A DNA stretch of 64,000 nt from Lachnospiraceae bacterium C1.1 (GTDB lineage: Bacteria > Bacillota > Clostridia > Lachnospirales > Lachnospiraceae): assembly GCA_030434875.1 (NCBI GenBank), contig JAUISW010000001.1:3424001-3488000 (forward strand), written 5' to 3'. Shown piece after piece: positions 18,477 to 28,536 of this stretch (its first letter is position 1; each line of letters opens with the position of its first letter). A program made the position numbers and the translations under genes. The notes beneath the pieces were generated by a model, which was not told the DNA's origin, did no database searches, and saw only the letters and a program-made list of their open reading frames with translations.

Positions 18477-20084
18477 ATGGATCAGTATTCAGTTTTAATG
18501 GTAGATGATGAGGAAGAAATCCTTGAAATAATATTGCGAAAGCTAAACTGGGAAGAACTTGGCTTTAAGATCGCGGGAAGTGCGAAGAACGGAGTAGAGG
18601 CATTGGAGCTGGCAGAGGAGCTGCAGCCGGATGTGGTCATGACGGATATAAAAATGCCCTATATGGACGGGCTTACACTCGCACACCGTGTAAAAGACAT
18701 AAATCCGAAAACTAAGATAATAATATTTTCGGGATTCGATGATTTTGAATATGCAAAAGAGGCCATCAAGCTCGAGGCGGAGGAATACCTTTTAAAGCCG
18801 GTCAATTCTGAGGAACTCGAGAAGGTCTTCAGACGTATAAAGACCGGACTCGACAGAGAACTTGATGAAGAGAGAAATGTCGATAAGCTGAAAAATTATT
18901 ATATGCAGAGCCTTCCGATAATGCAGGAGAGTATATATACAGCACTTTTGCAGGGACAGCTTAAGGACAGAAAGAAAGAAGAACTCTTTGAGAATTATCA
19001 GATAGAATTCAATGCAGATTATTATATTGCAGCACTTATACATTTATCGACAAAGGAAAGACCGGAAGGGATAGAGCCTTCACTTTTAATGATCTCGGTC
19101 AGGAGACTGGCAGAGGATGAGCTTGCGCCTAAATGGAAGGGAAAATTCGTCAACTGGTTCGGTGACATCGTTATGATTGCAGAACTTGAGGACACAAAGG
19201 ATGTGATGGGATTTACGGATGACTGTGACCGTTTCTGCAGACTGGTGAAGAAGGTCACGGGAGCAGTGGTTACCGTGGGTATCGGCAATCTTACGGAGAA
19301 TCCCGAGGGACTTGCAGATTCCTTCAGCGGAGCTGAGAGTGCCGTCAGCTACAGGCTCATGTATGGAGCCGGAAAAGCAATAAATATTGCCGAGATAGAT
19401 CCTGGAGAAAATGTTTCGATGCCATCCGTTGAGGACGGGATGAGAGATGTCTTTCACAGGATCAAGGTCTCCGGAGAAGATGAGCTTAAAGAATCGGTAA
19501 AAAAGCTCGTGGATGAGATCATCGGCGCCAGGACAAGTATCCAGCAGTATAAGGTTTTTGTTATGGGTATGATCGCCGAGATATACAGATTTGGAAACAG
19601 CAATAGCTTAAACATCGAGGATATTTTCGGCAAAGATACGGATATTTACTCGGAGGCACTTTCGATAGGAACGCCGGAGCAGCTTGTAGACTGGCTCTAT
19701 GCGATCTCCCTAAAGATGCAGGAGAAAATATCGAGCGAGCGTGTGAGCTCCACAAAATCTTTTGTAGACAGGGCAAAGGAATATGTTAAGGAAAATTATT
19801 CCAATAAGGATCTGACAATAGAAATGGTCTGCAGCTATCTTGCGGTAAGTTCCGCATATTTTTCAACGGTATTTAAGAAAGAAACCGGAAAGACTTTCGG
19901 CAATTATCTGACCGAAGTCAGGATGAGAAAAGCTGTTGACATGCTTGTAAATGATAATGAGAAAACCTATGTGATAGCCGAAAAGACAGGTTATTCGGAC
20001 CCGAATTATTTCAGTTATGTCTTCAAAAAGCAGTTCGGAATGAGTCCGTCTAAATATAAGGCAGGGGTAAAAGCAGAGCAATGA
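18477..20084 (+). CDS. YesN-type response regulator with AraC DNA-binding domain
   Basis: A receiver domain (1-120) carries the phosphoacceptor Asp57 in VVMTDIKMPYMDG and the conserved Lys in LLKPV. A variable linker (about 130-420) follows, then a C-terminal double HTH of the AraC type (about 435-530), ending GMSPSKYK. The ATG at 18477 is preferred over the one 18 bases earlier, because GGAG (about 18463-18466) is correctly spaced for it and the earlier ATG abuts the terminator hairpin. The gene overlaps the partner kinase by 4 bases. It probably activates sugar-transport genes located elsewhere. Confidence 0.92.
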   Translation: MDQYSVLMVDDEEEILEIILRKLNWEELGFKIAGSAKNGVEALELAEELQPDVVMTDIKMPYMDGLTLAHRVKDINPKTKIIIFSGFDDFEYAKEAIKLEAEEYLLKPVNSEELEKVFRRIKTGLDRELDEERNVDKLKNYYMQSLPIMQESIYTALLQGQLKDRKKEELFENYQIEFNADYYIAALIHLSTKERPEGIEPSLLMISVRRLAEDELAPKWKGKFVNWFGDIVMIAELEDTKDVMGFTDDCDRFCRLVKKVTGAVVTVGIGNLTENPEGLADSFSGAESAVSYRLMYGAGKAINIAEIDPGENVSMPSVEDGMRDVFHRIKVSGEDELKESVKKLVDEIIGARTSIQQYKVFVMGMIAEIYRFGNSNSLNIEDIFGKDTDIYSEALSIGTPEQLVDWLYAISLKMQEKISSERVSSTKSFVDRAKEYVKENYSNKDLTIEMVCSYLAVSSAYFSTVFKKETGKTFGNYLTEVRMRKAVDMLVNDNEKTYVIAEKTGYSDPNYFSYVFKKQFGMSPSKYKAGVKAEQ

Positions 20085-21919
20085 AAAGACTAAGGGGATT
20101 GGGAAAAAAGGCAGTTGTCTTTTTTTACAGAAGGATACTGCGTCCTGAAATGAGGACCATACAGGTGACGACAGCTCTTTATTTTACGGCTGTAGCAATA
20201 ACAATGGTCTTTATTATCGCGATGATCCTCTATAAACAGTTTGCCTATAAAAGCGGGACGATGCAGATAGAGTCTACTAACCGCGTGCTCAATCAGAGTT
20301 TATTGAATCTCGAGGATTACTTAAGGAGCATGAGACGGATCTCGGATACGGTATATTACAGTGTAATAAAGGATAAAGAACTGTCCGAGACCAGCATCGA
20401 CTCGGATATGGGTCTTCTTTATGAGGCAAATAAGGACAGTATCATCAGCATAGCCTGTTTTAATTCGGATGGGGAACTTATGACGGCGATCCCGAATAAT
20501 AAACTTAAGGGAAACGCAGCCCCCAAAGAGCAGGATTGGTTCAAAAAGGCAATGGATGAGGTTGAGAACCTTCATTTTTCCACCCCTCATGTTGAAAATC
20601 TCTATGATGATCCCTCCTATCGCTATTACTGGGTAGTTTCGCTTTCAAGGGCGATAGAGCTTACCCGGAATGGCAGACCTGAGCAGGGAATGCTTTTGGT
20701 TGACATGAATTACTCGAGGATAAATGAACTTTTATCCAATGTGAATAATCCGGCCATCGGAGAATATATCTATCTGATGGATGGAGAAGGCAGGATCATA
20801 TATCATCCTAAGAACAGGCTCATTGCATCCGGAATTTATAAAGAGAATAACCTGCAGGCAGTAAATTATATTGAGGGTGTGACCAACGAGGTCTTTAACG
20901 GAGAGGAAAGGATTGTCATCAGCAAATCCGTAAGCTATACAGGATGGAAACTCATAGCGGTCGTGCCGATGAGTACCTTTAGGCTTGGATTCAGAGGAAT
21001 TCAGCTCTATGCGGTTTTGATGGTTTCGCTAGGACTTCTTGCAATAATAATCATAAATCAGCTCGTATCCTACAGGATCGCCCTTCCTTTAGGGAAACTG
21101 GACAGATCAGTCAGAAAATGGGAAGCCGGAGATTTAAAGACCAAGATCTATATCGGAGGAAACTCCGAAGTTGTCCATCTGGGACGGACAATGGCGACGA
21201 CGCTCGCCCAATTGAGAAAACTTATGACTGATATAGTCATAGAGCAGGAGCAGAAGCGAAAAAGCGAGCTGGATGCGCTTCAAAGCCAGATCAACCCGCA
21301 TTTCCTCTATAATACTCTCGAGTCGATCGTCTGGATGATAGAGGGAGAGCGCTATAAAGAAGCGGTCTACATGGTAACGGAGCTTTCGAGCCTTTTCAGA
21401 ATAAGTCTTTCCAAAGGAAAAACCATAATAAGGATCGCGGATGAGGTAAAACATGCAACAAATTATATGAATATCCAGAAGATCCGCTATAAAAATTCTT
21501 TTAGCATAAATTTTGATATAGCAGAGGATATTTTAGAGTGCTGTACGGTAAAGCTCGTATTGCAGCCACTCCTTGAAAATGCGATCTATTACGGCGTAGA
21601 AGGAATGGATGGCGACGGAGAGATAGAGGTTAGGGGATACAGAAAAGACTATGATGTCTATCTGGAAGTCACTGATAATGGCATGGGAATGCCGGAAAAT
21701 GTCAGGGATTCGCTCCTTAGCGAAGAGGGCAGACAGTATGCGCACGGCTCCGGAGTAGGAGTTATAAACGTGCATCGCCGGATACAGATAAGATTTGGCG
21801 AGGAATACGGCCTTGAAATAGAGAGTGAGCCGGATGAAGGTACAACCATGAGGATCCATCTGCCCTATGCGCTTTACAGCACGGACGACAAGGATAAAAC
21901 TAAGGAGGGGCGCAGATGA
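20081..21919 (+). CDS. YesM-type sensor histidine kinase
   Basis: A 612-residue kinase. TM1 lies at about 27-50, an extracytoplasmic Cache-like sensor at about 51-300, TM2 at about 305-330, HAMP at about 330-385, a His_kinase domain with His407 in QINPHFLYNTLES, and a HATPase domain with LLENAIYYG and DNGMGMP. This is the LytS/YesM class that pairs with AraC-type regulators. It overlaps the regulator upstream and the binding protein downstream by 4 bases each, so the three products are made in one coupled operon. Confidence 0.93.
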   Translation: MKRLRGLGKKAVVFFYRRILRPEMRTIQVTTALYFTAVAITMVFIIAMILYKQFAYKSGTMQIESTNRVLNQSLLNLEDYLRSMRRISDTVYYSVIKDKELSETSIDSDMGLLYEANKDSIISIACFNSDGELMTAIPNNKLKGNAAPKEQDWFKKAMDEVENLHFSTPHVENLYDDPSYRYYWVVSLSRAIELTRNGRPEQGMLLVDMNYSRINELLSNVNNPAIGEYIYLMDGEGRIIYHPKNRLIASGIYKENNLQAVNYIEGVTNEVFNGEERIVISKSVSYTGWKLIAVVPMSTFRLGFRGIQLYAVLMVSLGLLAIIIINQLVSYRIALPLGKLDRSVRKWEAGDLKTKIYIGGNSEVVHLGRTMATTLAQLRKLMTDIVIEQEQKRKSELDALQSQINPHFLYNTLESIVWMIEGERYKEAVYMVTELSSLFRISLSKGKTIIRIADEVKHATNYMNIQKIRYKNSFSINFDIAEDILECCTVKLVLQPLLENAIYYGVEGMDGDGEIEVRGYRKDYDVYLEVTDNGMGMPENVRDSLLSEEGRQYAHGSGVGVINVHRRIQIRFGEEYGLEIESEPDEGTTMRIHLPYALYSTDDKDKTKEGRR

Positions 21920-22887
21920 AAAGCGACAAAATACTGCTTATTGCTGCTATCACGATCCTTCTTTCGGTTACCGGATTTGTCGGATGGCAGATATTGAATA
22001 TGGGCAGAAAGGAGGAACCGGTAAAGGTTTCGGTAATAGTAAATAATTCGAGCCTTGACCGCTGGACTAATTTTAAGGAAGGTCTCGAACAGGGCGGAGT
22101 GGATTTCGGGATCAGAATAAATATCGTGTCCACTTCTGAAATATCTTCTATGTCTGCAGAAAAAGAGATCATAGAAAAAGAGATCTCCAATGGAGCCGGA
22201 GCCCTTATAGTAGAGCTTTACAACAGCTATAACCAGGCTGCATATCTGGAGGAACTGAGTGCAGAAATACCGCTGGTGCTTGTTGAGACAGATACTTCAC
22301 CTGAGGATGTATTTTACTCGGTAACGGCCGATAATTATAATCTCGGACAGACTCTGGCAAAAGAACTCTTAAAGGACTTGAACGGGAGAAGCGCAAAAGT
22401 CGGCATAATAGCCGGGAATCAGGAGCAGCTTTCGATGTTTCAGCGGCTGAGCGGTTTTCGTGACGGGCTGAAGGGCAGCGGCGTCAGTGTAGTCTGGCAG
22501 ATCTCGGGATATAATGATGCCGGAGTTGTGGCAGAGATGTCAGAGTATCAGAAGGAAAATCATGCGGATTTCTGCGTGGGACTCGGAAATTCTGAAACAG
22601 AAAAGGCAATTGATTATTACAACGTTTTTAACGGAAATTTTGAAGGTGTTATTTATGGAGTAGGCTGTTCGGAGAAGGCGGCTTATTATCTGGATAACGG
22701 ACTTATAAAAAAGCTTATTGTACCGGATGAATTTGATATGGGCTATCAGAGCGCGCTTTCCATAGCAAAGAGAGTCTCATATATCACCGAGGCAGAAAAG
22801 CATATAGAGACCGTCTATAAAGTTATCGATGCGGAAAGTCTATACAGTCCTGAAAATGAGATGTTAATATTCCCGGAGAAGCCATAA
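21916..22887 (+). CDS. Membrane-anchored periplasmic-binding-protein-like sensor
   Basis: A 323-residue protein. A single N-terminal hydrophobic segment (about 5-25) has no lipobox cysteine, so it is an uncleaved anchor. The rest is a type I periplasmic sugar-binding fold (Peripla_BP_4 like): VSVIVNNSSLDRW, GAGALIVELYNSYNQA, VGIIAGNQEQLSMFQR. No permease or ATPase gene accompanies it. Overlap with the kinase gene suggests it presents sugar to the kinase, as in three-component sensors where a binding protein partners a LytS/YesM kinase. The ligand is unknown. Confidence 0.8.
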   Translation: MKSDKILLIAAITILLSVTGFVGWQILNMGRKEEPVKVSVIVNNSSLDRWTNFKEGLEQGGVDFGIRINIVSTSEISSMSAEKEIIEKEISNGAGALIVELYNSYNQAAYLEELSAEIPLVLVETDTSPEDVFYSVTADNYNLGQTLAKELLKDLNGRSAKVGIIAGNQEQLSMFQRLSGFRDGLKGSGVSVVWQISGYNDAGVVAEMSEYQKENHADFCVGLGNSETEKAIDYYNVFNGNFEGVIYGVGCSEKAAYYLDNGLIKKLIVPDEFDMGYQSALSIAKRVSYITEAEKHIETVYKVIDAESLYSPENEMLIFPEKP

Positions 22888-22923
22888 ATATCCGATCCGG
22901 ACAGGGATACAGGGGAAAATGAA

Positions 22924-23937
22924 ATGCTTCAAAAAATCATAAAAAATTCTTTTATTTTTTTCCTGGCAGGCATCACGCTTTTCTCAACTGCCTGCGCCAG
23001 AAAAAGCGAAGAAAAAACTTCGATAAAGGTCGGAGTTTCTGTTTATGACAGTCATGATACTTTTATTTCAGAGCTTATGTCGGATTTTAACGAAATTCTG
23101 GCTGAAAAGGCAGATGACAGCGGGATCGCAATGAGTGTGGACATAAGGGATGCAGCGTGGAACCAGTCTACGCAGAACAGCAATGTCGAGGATATGCTGG
23201 AGAACGGATGTGATATAATCTGTGTAAACCTTGTGGACAGAACAGCGCCTGCGGCTATAATAGATCTGGCACGTCAGAAAAATGTACCGGTCATATTTTT
23301 TAACAGGGAACCCGTGGAGGGTGATCTCGACAGATGGGAACATCTTTATTACGTAGGAACCGACGCGGAACAGGCGGGAAAACTGCAGGGAGAGATAGCT
23401 GCAGAAGCATTCAGAGAGCACCCGGAATACGATAAAAACGGGGATGGCGAGATCAAGTATGTAATGCTGGAGGGAGAAAGCGGCCATCAGGATGCGATAG
23501 TAAGAACAGAAGTATCCATAGCTACAGTTTTAGAGCAGGGATTTAAGGTCAAGAAGCTTAAATCTGCGATAGCCAACTGGGACAGGGCTCAGGCATTTAC
23601 AAAAATGGAACCGATAATCGAAGAATTCGGAGATGAGATAGAGCTCATCATGGCAAATAATGACGATATGGCTTTGGGAGCAGTGGATGCCTATGAATCA
23701 GCCGGATTCTTAAAGGACGATCGCCCTGTTATAGTCGGAATTGATGGAACAAAGTCCGGGCTGATGGCGATAGACAAGGGAGATATGTTCGGAACGGTCT
23801 ACAATGATAATGAAGGGCAGGCCAGAGCCATGGCAGATCTGGTCTACGCTGAGAAGGTCACGGGTGACCTTTCGGAAATAGATTTTACAGAGGGCAGATA
23901 TATCAGAGTGCCCCACAGCAAGATTTTAGGAGATTGA
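22924..23937 (+). CDS. Galactose/glucose-binding (MglB-like) lipoprotein
   Basis: A 337-residue lipoprotein with signal peptide and lipobox (LFSTAC, Cys24). The mature part is a type I sugar-binding protein with an EF-hand-like calcium loop, DKNGDGEIK, characteristic of the galactose/glucose-binding protein MglB, plus NNDDMALGAV and VGIDGTKSG motifs. No MglA or MglC transporter follows; dnaE starts after 4 bases. It may serve the adjacent sensor kinase or a transporter encoded elsewhere. The ATG at 22924 fits GGGG at about 22911-22915. Confidence 0.85.
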   Translation: MLQKIIKNSFIFFLAGITLFSTACARKSEEKTSIKVGVSVYDSHDTFISELMSDFNEILAEKADDSGIAMSVDIRDAAWNQSTQNSNVEDMLENGCDIICVNLVDRTAPAAIIDLARQKNVPVIFFNREPVEGDLDRWEHLYYVGTDAEQAGKLQGEIAAEAFREHPEYDKNGDGEIKYVMLEGESGHQDAIVRTEVSIATVLEQGFKVKKLKSAIANWDRAQAFTKMEPIIEEFGDEIELIMANNDDMALGAVDAYESAGFLKDDRPVIVGIDGTKSGLMAIDKGDMFGTVYNDNEGQARAMADLVYAEKVTGDLSEIDFTEGRYIRVPHSKILGD

Positions 23938-23941
23938 TTTA

Positions 23942-26900
23942 ATGTCATTTGTGCATTTGCATACCCATACGGAATATTCACTTCTGGATGGATCAAATAA
24001 AATAAGTGAGTATGTCTCGAGAGTCAAAGAACTCGGAATGACTGCGGCGGCGATAACCGATCACGGAGTCATGTACGGAGTCATTGATTTCTACAAGGCC
24101 TGCAAGGCAGCGGATATCAATCCGGTGCTGGGCTGCGAAGTCTATGTGGCGCCGGGATCGAGACATGATAAAAGCGGAAGGGCGGATGATGACAGATATT
24201 ATCACCTTGTGCTCCTGGCAGAAAATAACGAAGGCTATCAGAACCTTATGAAGATAGTCTCGATCGGCTTTACAGAAGGATATTACTATAAGCCGAGGGT
24301 GGACAAGGAAGTGCTGAGGCAGTATCACAGTGGGATAATCGCACTCTCTGCCTGCCTCGCAGGTGAGATACCGAGGGCGCTGGTCCGGGGTCAGAGAGAA
24401 GAAGCGGAAAAGCTTGCCCGCGAATATGAAGAAATCTTCGGAAGGGGAAATTTTTTCCTGGAGCTTCAGGATCATGGCATCAGTGCGCAGAGGCTTGTGG
24501 ATCAGGAACTTGTGGCAATGTCTGCGAAGCTTGATATACCGCTGGTTGCAACAAATGATATTCACTATACCTACCGCGAGGATGAAAAGCCGCATGACAT
24601 TCTTTTATGTCTGCAGACCGGTAAAAAGCTTGCCGATGAGGACAGGATGCGCTATGAGGGCGGTCAGTATTATGTAAAATCAGAGGACGAGATGAAAGCC
24701 CTTTTCCCCTATGCAGCAGAGGCGCTTGAGAATACGCAGAAAATAGCGGACAGATGTCATGTTGAGATCGTATTTCATGAGACAAAGCTTCCGCATTTCG
24801 ATGTGCCGGAGGGATATGATTCCTGGTCGTATTTAAATCATTTATGCGAAGAAGGCTTTAAGGAGCGCTATCCCGATGATGACGGAAAACTGCATGAGCA
24901 GATGGTCTATGAGCTTTCAGTCATAAAAAAGATGGGCTACGTCGACTATTTCCTGATAGTCTGGGATTATATAAATTATGCGAAAGAGCATGGGATCCCG
25001 GTTGGTCCGGGGCGAGGCTCGGCAGCGGGAGCGATAGTTTCCTATGCCTTAAAGATAACGGACATCGATCCTGTTAAATATGACCTTCTTTTTGAGCGAT
25101 TCTTAAACCCTGAGCGAGTATCCATGCCCGATATAGACGTGGATTTCGCCTACGAAGGACGACAGCAGGTAATTGATTACGTAGTGCAGAAATACGGCAG
25201 GGATAAATGCGTACAGATCGTTACCTTCGGTACCCTGGCGGCAAAGGGTGTTATAAGAGACGTGGCTAGAGTCATGGATCTGCCCTATTCCTTCGGCGAT
25301 AACCTTGCGAAAATGATCCCGAATGAGTTAAATATCACACTGGATAAGGCTCTGAAGGAAAATAATGATTTAAGGAAATTATACGAAAACGATGATACTG
25401 TTCACACGGTGATAGATATGTGCAGAAGACTCGAGGGACTTCCGAGACATACCTCCATGCACGCAGCCGGAATCCTTATCACGCCTGAATCTGCAGACAG
25501 CTATGTACCGCTTTCAAGAGGATCTGCAGGCGAAGTAACGACCCAGTTTACCATGACGACTTTAGAGGAGCTGGGACTTCTGAAGATGGATTTCTTAGGT
25601 TTAAGAACCCTGACGGTAATCCAGGATGCTGTAGATTTCGCGAATGAAAGGCATCCGGGACTGAACCTTGACATCAATAAAATAGATTACGATGACCCGA
25701 AGGTTTTAAAATACATTTCGACCGGAGATACGGCCGGAATATTCCAGCTCGAGTCCGGCGGAATGCAGCGCTTTATGAAGGAGCTCAGCCCGGAATCCTT
25801 AGAGGATATCATAGCCGGGATCGCGCTTTACAGACCGGGTCCGATGGACTTTATCCCTAAATATATCGAGGGTAAAAAGAACGGCGGAAATGTAAAATAT
25901 GACTGTCCGGAGCTGGAGCCGATACTTAAGCCGACTCACGGCTGTATCGTATACCAGGAGCAGGTAATGCAGATAGTGCAGCAGCTCGGAGGATATACCT
26001 TGGGAAGAGCCGACCTCGTCCGCCGTGCCATGAGTAAGAAAAAGCAGCATGTCATGGAGGAGGAGAGAGCTAATTTCGTACACGGAAATGAAGCGCAGAA
26101 CGTTCCGGGCTGCGTATCCAAGGGAATTCCGGAGCAGGTGGCTTCCAAAATCTATGACGAGATGATGGACTTCGCAAAATATGCCTTCAATAAATCCCAT
26201 GCAGCCTGCTACGCCTATGTTACGATGCAGACGGCATTTATGAAATACTATTATCCGGTGGAATTCATGGCATCGATCATGACGAGTTTCATAGATAATC
26301 CGGGTAAGGTCGCAGGATATATAATGGTCTGCCGCGATATGGGAATTTCAATACTTCCTCCGGATATAAATGAGGGAGAGGCAGGGTTTACACCTTCGGG
26401 AGATAAGGCTATCAGATATGGCCTGAATGCAATAAAATCAGTCGGAAGGCCGGTAATCGATACTATCGTAAAAGAGAGAGAGCTCAACGGAAAATATAAA
26501 AATATCGATGATTTTATAGAGAGGGTCAGCGGCACGGAGGTAAACAGGCGTGCAGTAGAAGCCTTTATCAAGTCCGGAGCCTTTGACTCGCTTGGCGGCA
26601 CGAGAAAGCAATATATGACCGTTTATAACGTGATCATGGATGATGTGGCAGACGAGCGTAAGAACAATATTGCAGGGCAGATGTCGATATTTGATATGCT
26701 CGGAAACGGAAATGAAAAGAGCAAACGTTTTTCGCTTCCGAATGTCGGAGAATATCCAGAGGATGAGAGACTTTCCTATGAAAAGGAAGTCCTCGGAGTT
26801 TATGTAAGCTCACATCCGCTATTAGAGTATGAAAAGCTGATAAAAAAGAACAGCAGCGCGAGCAGCGTGGATTTCGAGCTCGATGAGGAAAAGGGCGTTC

Positions 26901-27397
26901 CAACAGTGCCGGAGGGCAGTAAACAGACTGTGGGCGGAATAATCAGTGATGTGGTCATACGTCATACAAAAAAGGGAGATACGATGGCAATCTTAAAGCT
27001 TGAGGATCTTTTAGGTACCATAGAGGTCATCGTCTGGCCTAATAAATACCTTGCTTATGCACCGTGTCTCGTAGCTGACAAAAAAGTTTTTATCAGCGGC
27101 AGGGCAAAGTGTGATGACGAGCGTGATGCGCAGCTGGTAGCAGATACGATCACACCATTTGAGGATATCCCGAGGAAGCTTTTTATCCAGTTCCATACAA
27201 TGGATGAATACAAGAGCGGAAATGAGAAGCTTATGGCTGCAATAAAAGACCACGGCGGCAGAGACAGCATAGTGGTTTACATAAGAGATGAGAAAAAACA
27301 GAAGGTTCTTCCGAGAAGCCAGAACGTAAAGGCTGATAAGGAACTTATAACAAGGCTCGGGGAAATCTTCGGCGAAGAAAATGTAAAGCTTTCATAA
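23942..27397 (+). CDS. dnaE: DNA polymerase III alpha subunit
   Basis: An 1151-residue replicative polymerase of the DnaE class. A PHP domain at the N-terminus begins VHLHTHTEYSLLDG. The polymerase catalytic aspartates lie in PDIDVDF (about 396-402). The fingers, a tandem HhH region and a C-terminal OB domain (GGIISDVVIRHTKKGDTMA) follow. It lacks the N-terminal exonuclease insertion of PolC. It begins 4 bases after the sugar-binding lipoprotein gene, so transcription of a core replication gene is at least partly tied to the sensor operon unless an internal promoter exists. Confidence 0.97.
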   Translation: MSFVHLHTHTEYSLLDGSNKISEYVSRVKELGMTAAAITDHGVMYGVIDFYKACKAADINPVLGCEVYVAPGSRHDKSGRADDDRYYHLVLLAENNEGYQNLMKIVSIGFTEGYYYKPRVDKEVLRQYHSGIIALSACLAGEIPRALVRGQREEAEKLAREYEEIFGRGNFFLELQDHGISAQRLVDQELVAMSAKLDIPLVATNDIHYTYREDEKPHDILLCLQTGKKLADEDRMRYEGGQYYVKSEDEMKALFPYAAEALENTQKIADRCHVEIVFHETKLPHFDVPEGYDSWSYLNHLCEEGFKERYPDDDGKLHEQMVYELSVIKKMGYVDYFLIVWDYINYAKEHGIPVGPGRGSAAGAIVSYALKITDIDPVKYDLLFERFLNPERVSMPDIDVDFAYEGRQQVIDYVVQKYGRDKCVQIVTFGTLAAKGVIRDVARVMDLPYSFGDNLAKMIPNELNITLDKALKENNDLRKLYENDDTVHTVIDMCRRLEGLPRHTSMHAAGILITPESADSYVPLSRGSAGEVTTQFTMTTLEELGLLKMDFLGLRTLTVIQDAVDFANERHPGLNLDINKIDYDDPKVLKYISTGDTAGIFQLESGGMQRFMKELSPESLEDIIAGIALYRPGPMDFIPKYIEGKKNGGNVKYDCPELEPILKPTHGCIVYQEQVMQIVQQLGGYTLGRADLVRRAMSKKKQHVMEEERANFVHGNEAQNVPGCVSKGIPEQVASKIYDEMMDFAKYAFNKSHAACYAYVTMQTAFMKYYYPVEFMASIMTSFIDNPGKVAGYIMVCRDMGISILPPDINEGEAGFTPSGDKAIRYGLNAIKSVGRPVIDTIVKERELNGKYKNIDDFIERVSGTEVNRRAVEAFIKSGAFDSLGGTRKQYMTVYNVIMDDVADERKNNIAGQMSIFDMLGNGNEKSKRFSLPNVGEYPEDERLSYEKEVLGVYVSSHPLLEYEKLIKKNSSASSVDFELDEEKGVPTVPEGSKQTVGGIISDVVIRHTKKGDTMAILKLEDLLGTIEVIVWPNKYLAYAPCLVADKKVFISGRAKCDDERDAQLVADTITPFEDIPRKLFIQFHTMDEYKSGNEKLMAAIKDHGGRDSIVVYIRDEKKQKVLPRSQNVKADKELITRLGEIFGEENVKLS

Positions 27398-27470
27398 GTT
27401 TATGGATCATTGAAATTGTACTCAAAGCGTCAGAATATATAAATCTGATAGAAATTTAACGAATTTATAA

Positions 27471-27499
27471 TTGAAAAGTTGCTATATATTTTATATAAT
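27471..27499 (+). promoter_or_regulatory. Near-consensus sigma-A promoter of pfkA
   Basis: TTGAAA (27471-27476), 17-base spacer, TATAAT (27494-27499), 60 bases upstream of the start codon. This is the best sigma-A match in the window and predicts strong constitutive expression. Confidence 0.85.
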
Positions 27500-27558
27500 A
27501 ATATGACGGTTTATGAGGAATAAAGGAATTATTTAAAAGATAGAAGAGAGGTTGTGCT

Positions 27559-28536
27559 ATGGCAGACAAAAAAATTAATACTATTGCGGTACTTACAAGT
27601 GGCGGCGATGCCCCCGGAATGAACGCAGCTATCAGAGGTGTTGTAAGAAAAGCTCTGACTAACGGCATGAAGGTTATGGGTATTGAAAAAGGCTATCAGG
27701 GCCTGCTCAACGGAGAGATTCACGAGATGACTTCCAAAGACGTTTCTGATTCCATCCAGAAGGGCGGTACCATCTTAAGAACTGCAAGAAGTGAAGAATT
27801 CGGTACAGAGGAAGGAAAGATCAAGGGTGCTGAGATCCTTAAGTCAAAGGGTATCGACGCTGTTGTTGTAATCGGCGGAGACGGTTCCTACAAGGGTGCT
27901 CTCGGACTTTCACATCACGGAATCGCAGTTGTCGGACTTCCGGGAACTATCGATCTTGATATTGCTTGTACTGATTACACTATCGGTTTTGATACTGCTA
28001 TCAACACAGCTATGGATGCCATCGATAAGGTTCGTGATACATCTTCATCACATGAGAGATGTTCCATAGTAGAAGTTATGGGAAGACATGCAGGATATAT
28101 CGCTCTCTGGTGCGGTGTTGCCAGCGGTGCTGAGGAGATCCTTCTTCCTGAAAGCTATGACTACGATGAGCAGCATATTATAAATCACATTATCGAAGCA
28201 AAGAAGATCGGAAAGACTCATTTCCTTATCGTAAATGCTGAGGGTATCGGTCATTCAACATCTCTTGCAAGACGTATCGAAGCAGCAACAGGTATGGAGA
28301 CAAGAGCTACTATTCTCGGATACATGCAGCGAGGCGGTTCACCTACATGTAAGGATCGTTTCTATGCAACTATCATGGGTGCATACGCAGCTGACCTTCT
28401 TCGTGATGGTAAGTTCAACAGAGTTGTATGCCACAGAAACGGTGAATTCTGCGACTTTGATATCGATGAGGCACTGGCTATGAAGAAGACCATTCCGCCT
28501 TACCTTGAGGAAGTTGCAAGGTCTATGTCAAGATGA
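27559..28536 (+). CDS. pfkA: ATP-dependent 6-phosphofructokinase
   Basis: A 325-residue glycolytic kinase converting fructose 6-phosphate to fructose 1,6-bisphosphate. The nucleotide loop reads GGDAPGMNAAIRG, and GGDGSYKGA retains the Gly that distinguishes ATP-type from PPi-type enzymes. The catalytic motif reads PGTIDLD where the usual sequence is PGTIDND, so the catalytic Asp is kept but the next Asn is Leu. MGRHAGYIA and the C-terminal GGSPT motifs are intact. It overlaps the following methyltransferase gene by 4 bases. Confidence 0.95.
   Translation: MADKKINTIAVLTSGGDAPGMNAAIRGVVRKALTNGMKVMGIEKGYQGLLNGEIHEMTSKDVSDSIQKGGTILRTARSEEFGTEEGKIKGAEILKSKGIDAVVVIGGDGSYKGALGLSHHGIAVVGLPGTIDLDIACTDYTIGFDTAINTAMDAIDKVRDTSSSHERCSIVEVMGRHAGYIALWCGVASGAEEILLPESYDYDEQHIINHIIEAKKIGKTHFLIVNAEGIGHSTSLARRIEAATGMETRATILGYMQRGGSPTCKDRFYATIMGAYAADLLRDGKFNRVVCHRNGEFCDFDIDEALAMKKTIPPYLEEVARSMSR

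Noticed and set aside
27559..28536. Pyrophosphate-dependent phosphofructokinase
   Set aside because: The Gly in GGDGS and the PGTID context are those of ATP-dependent enzymes.
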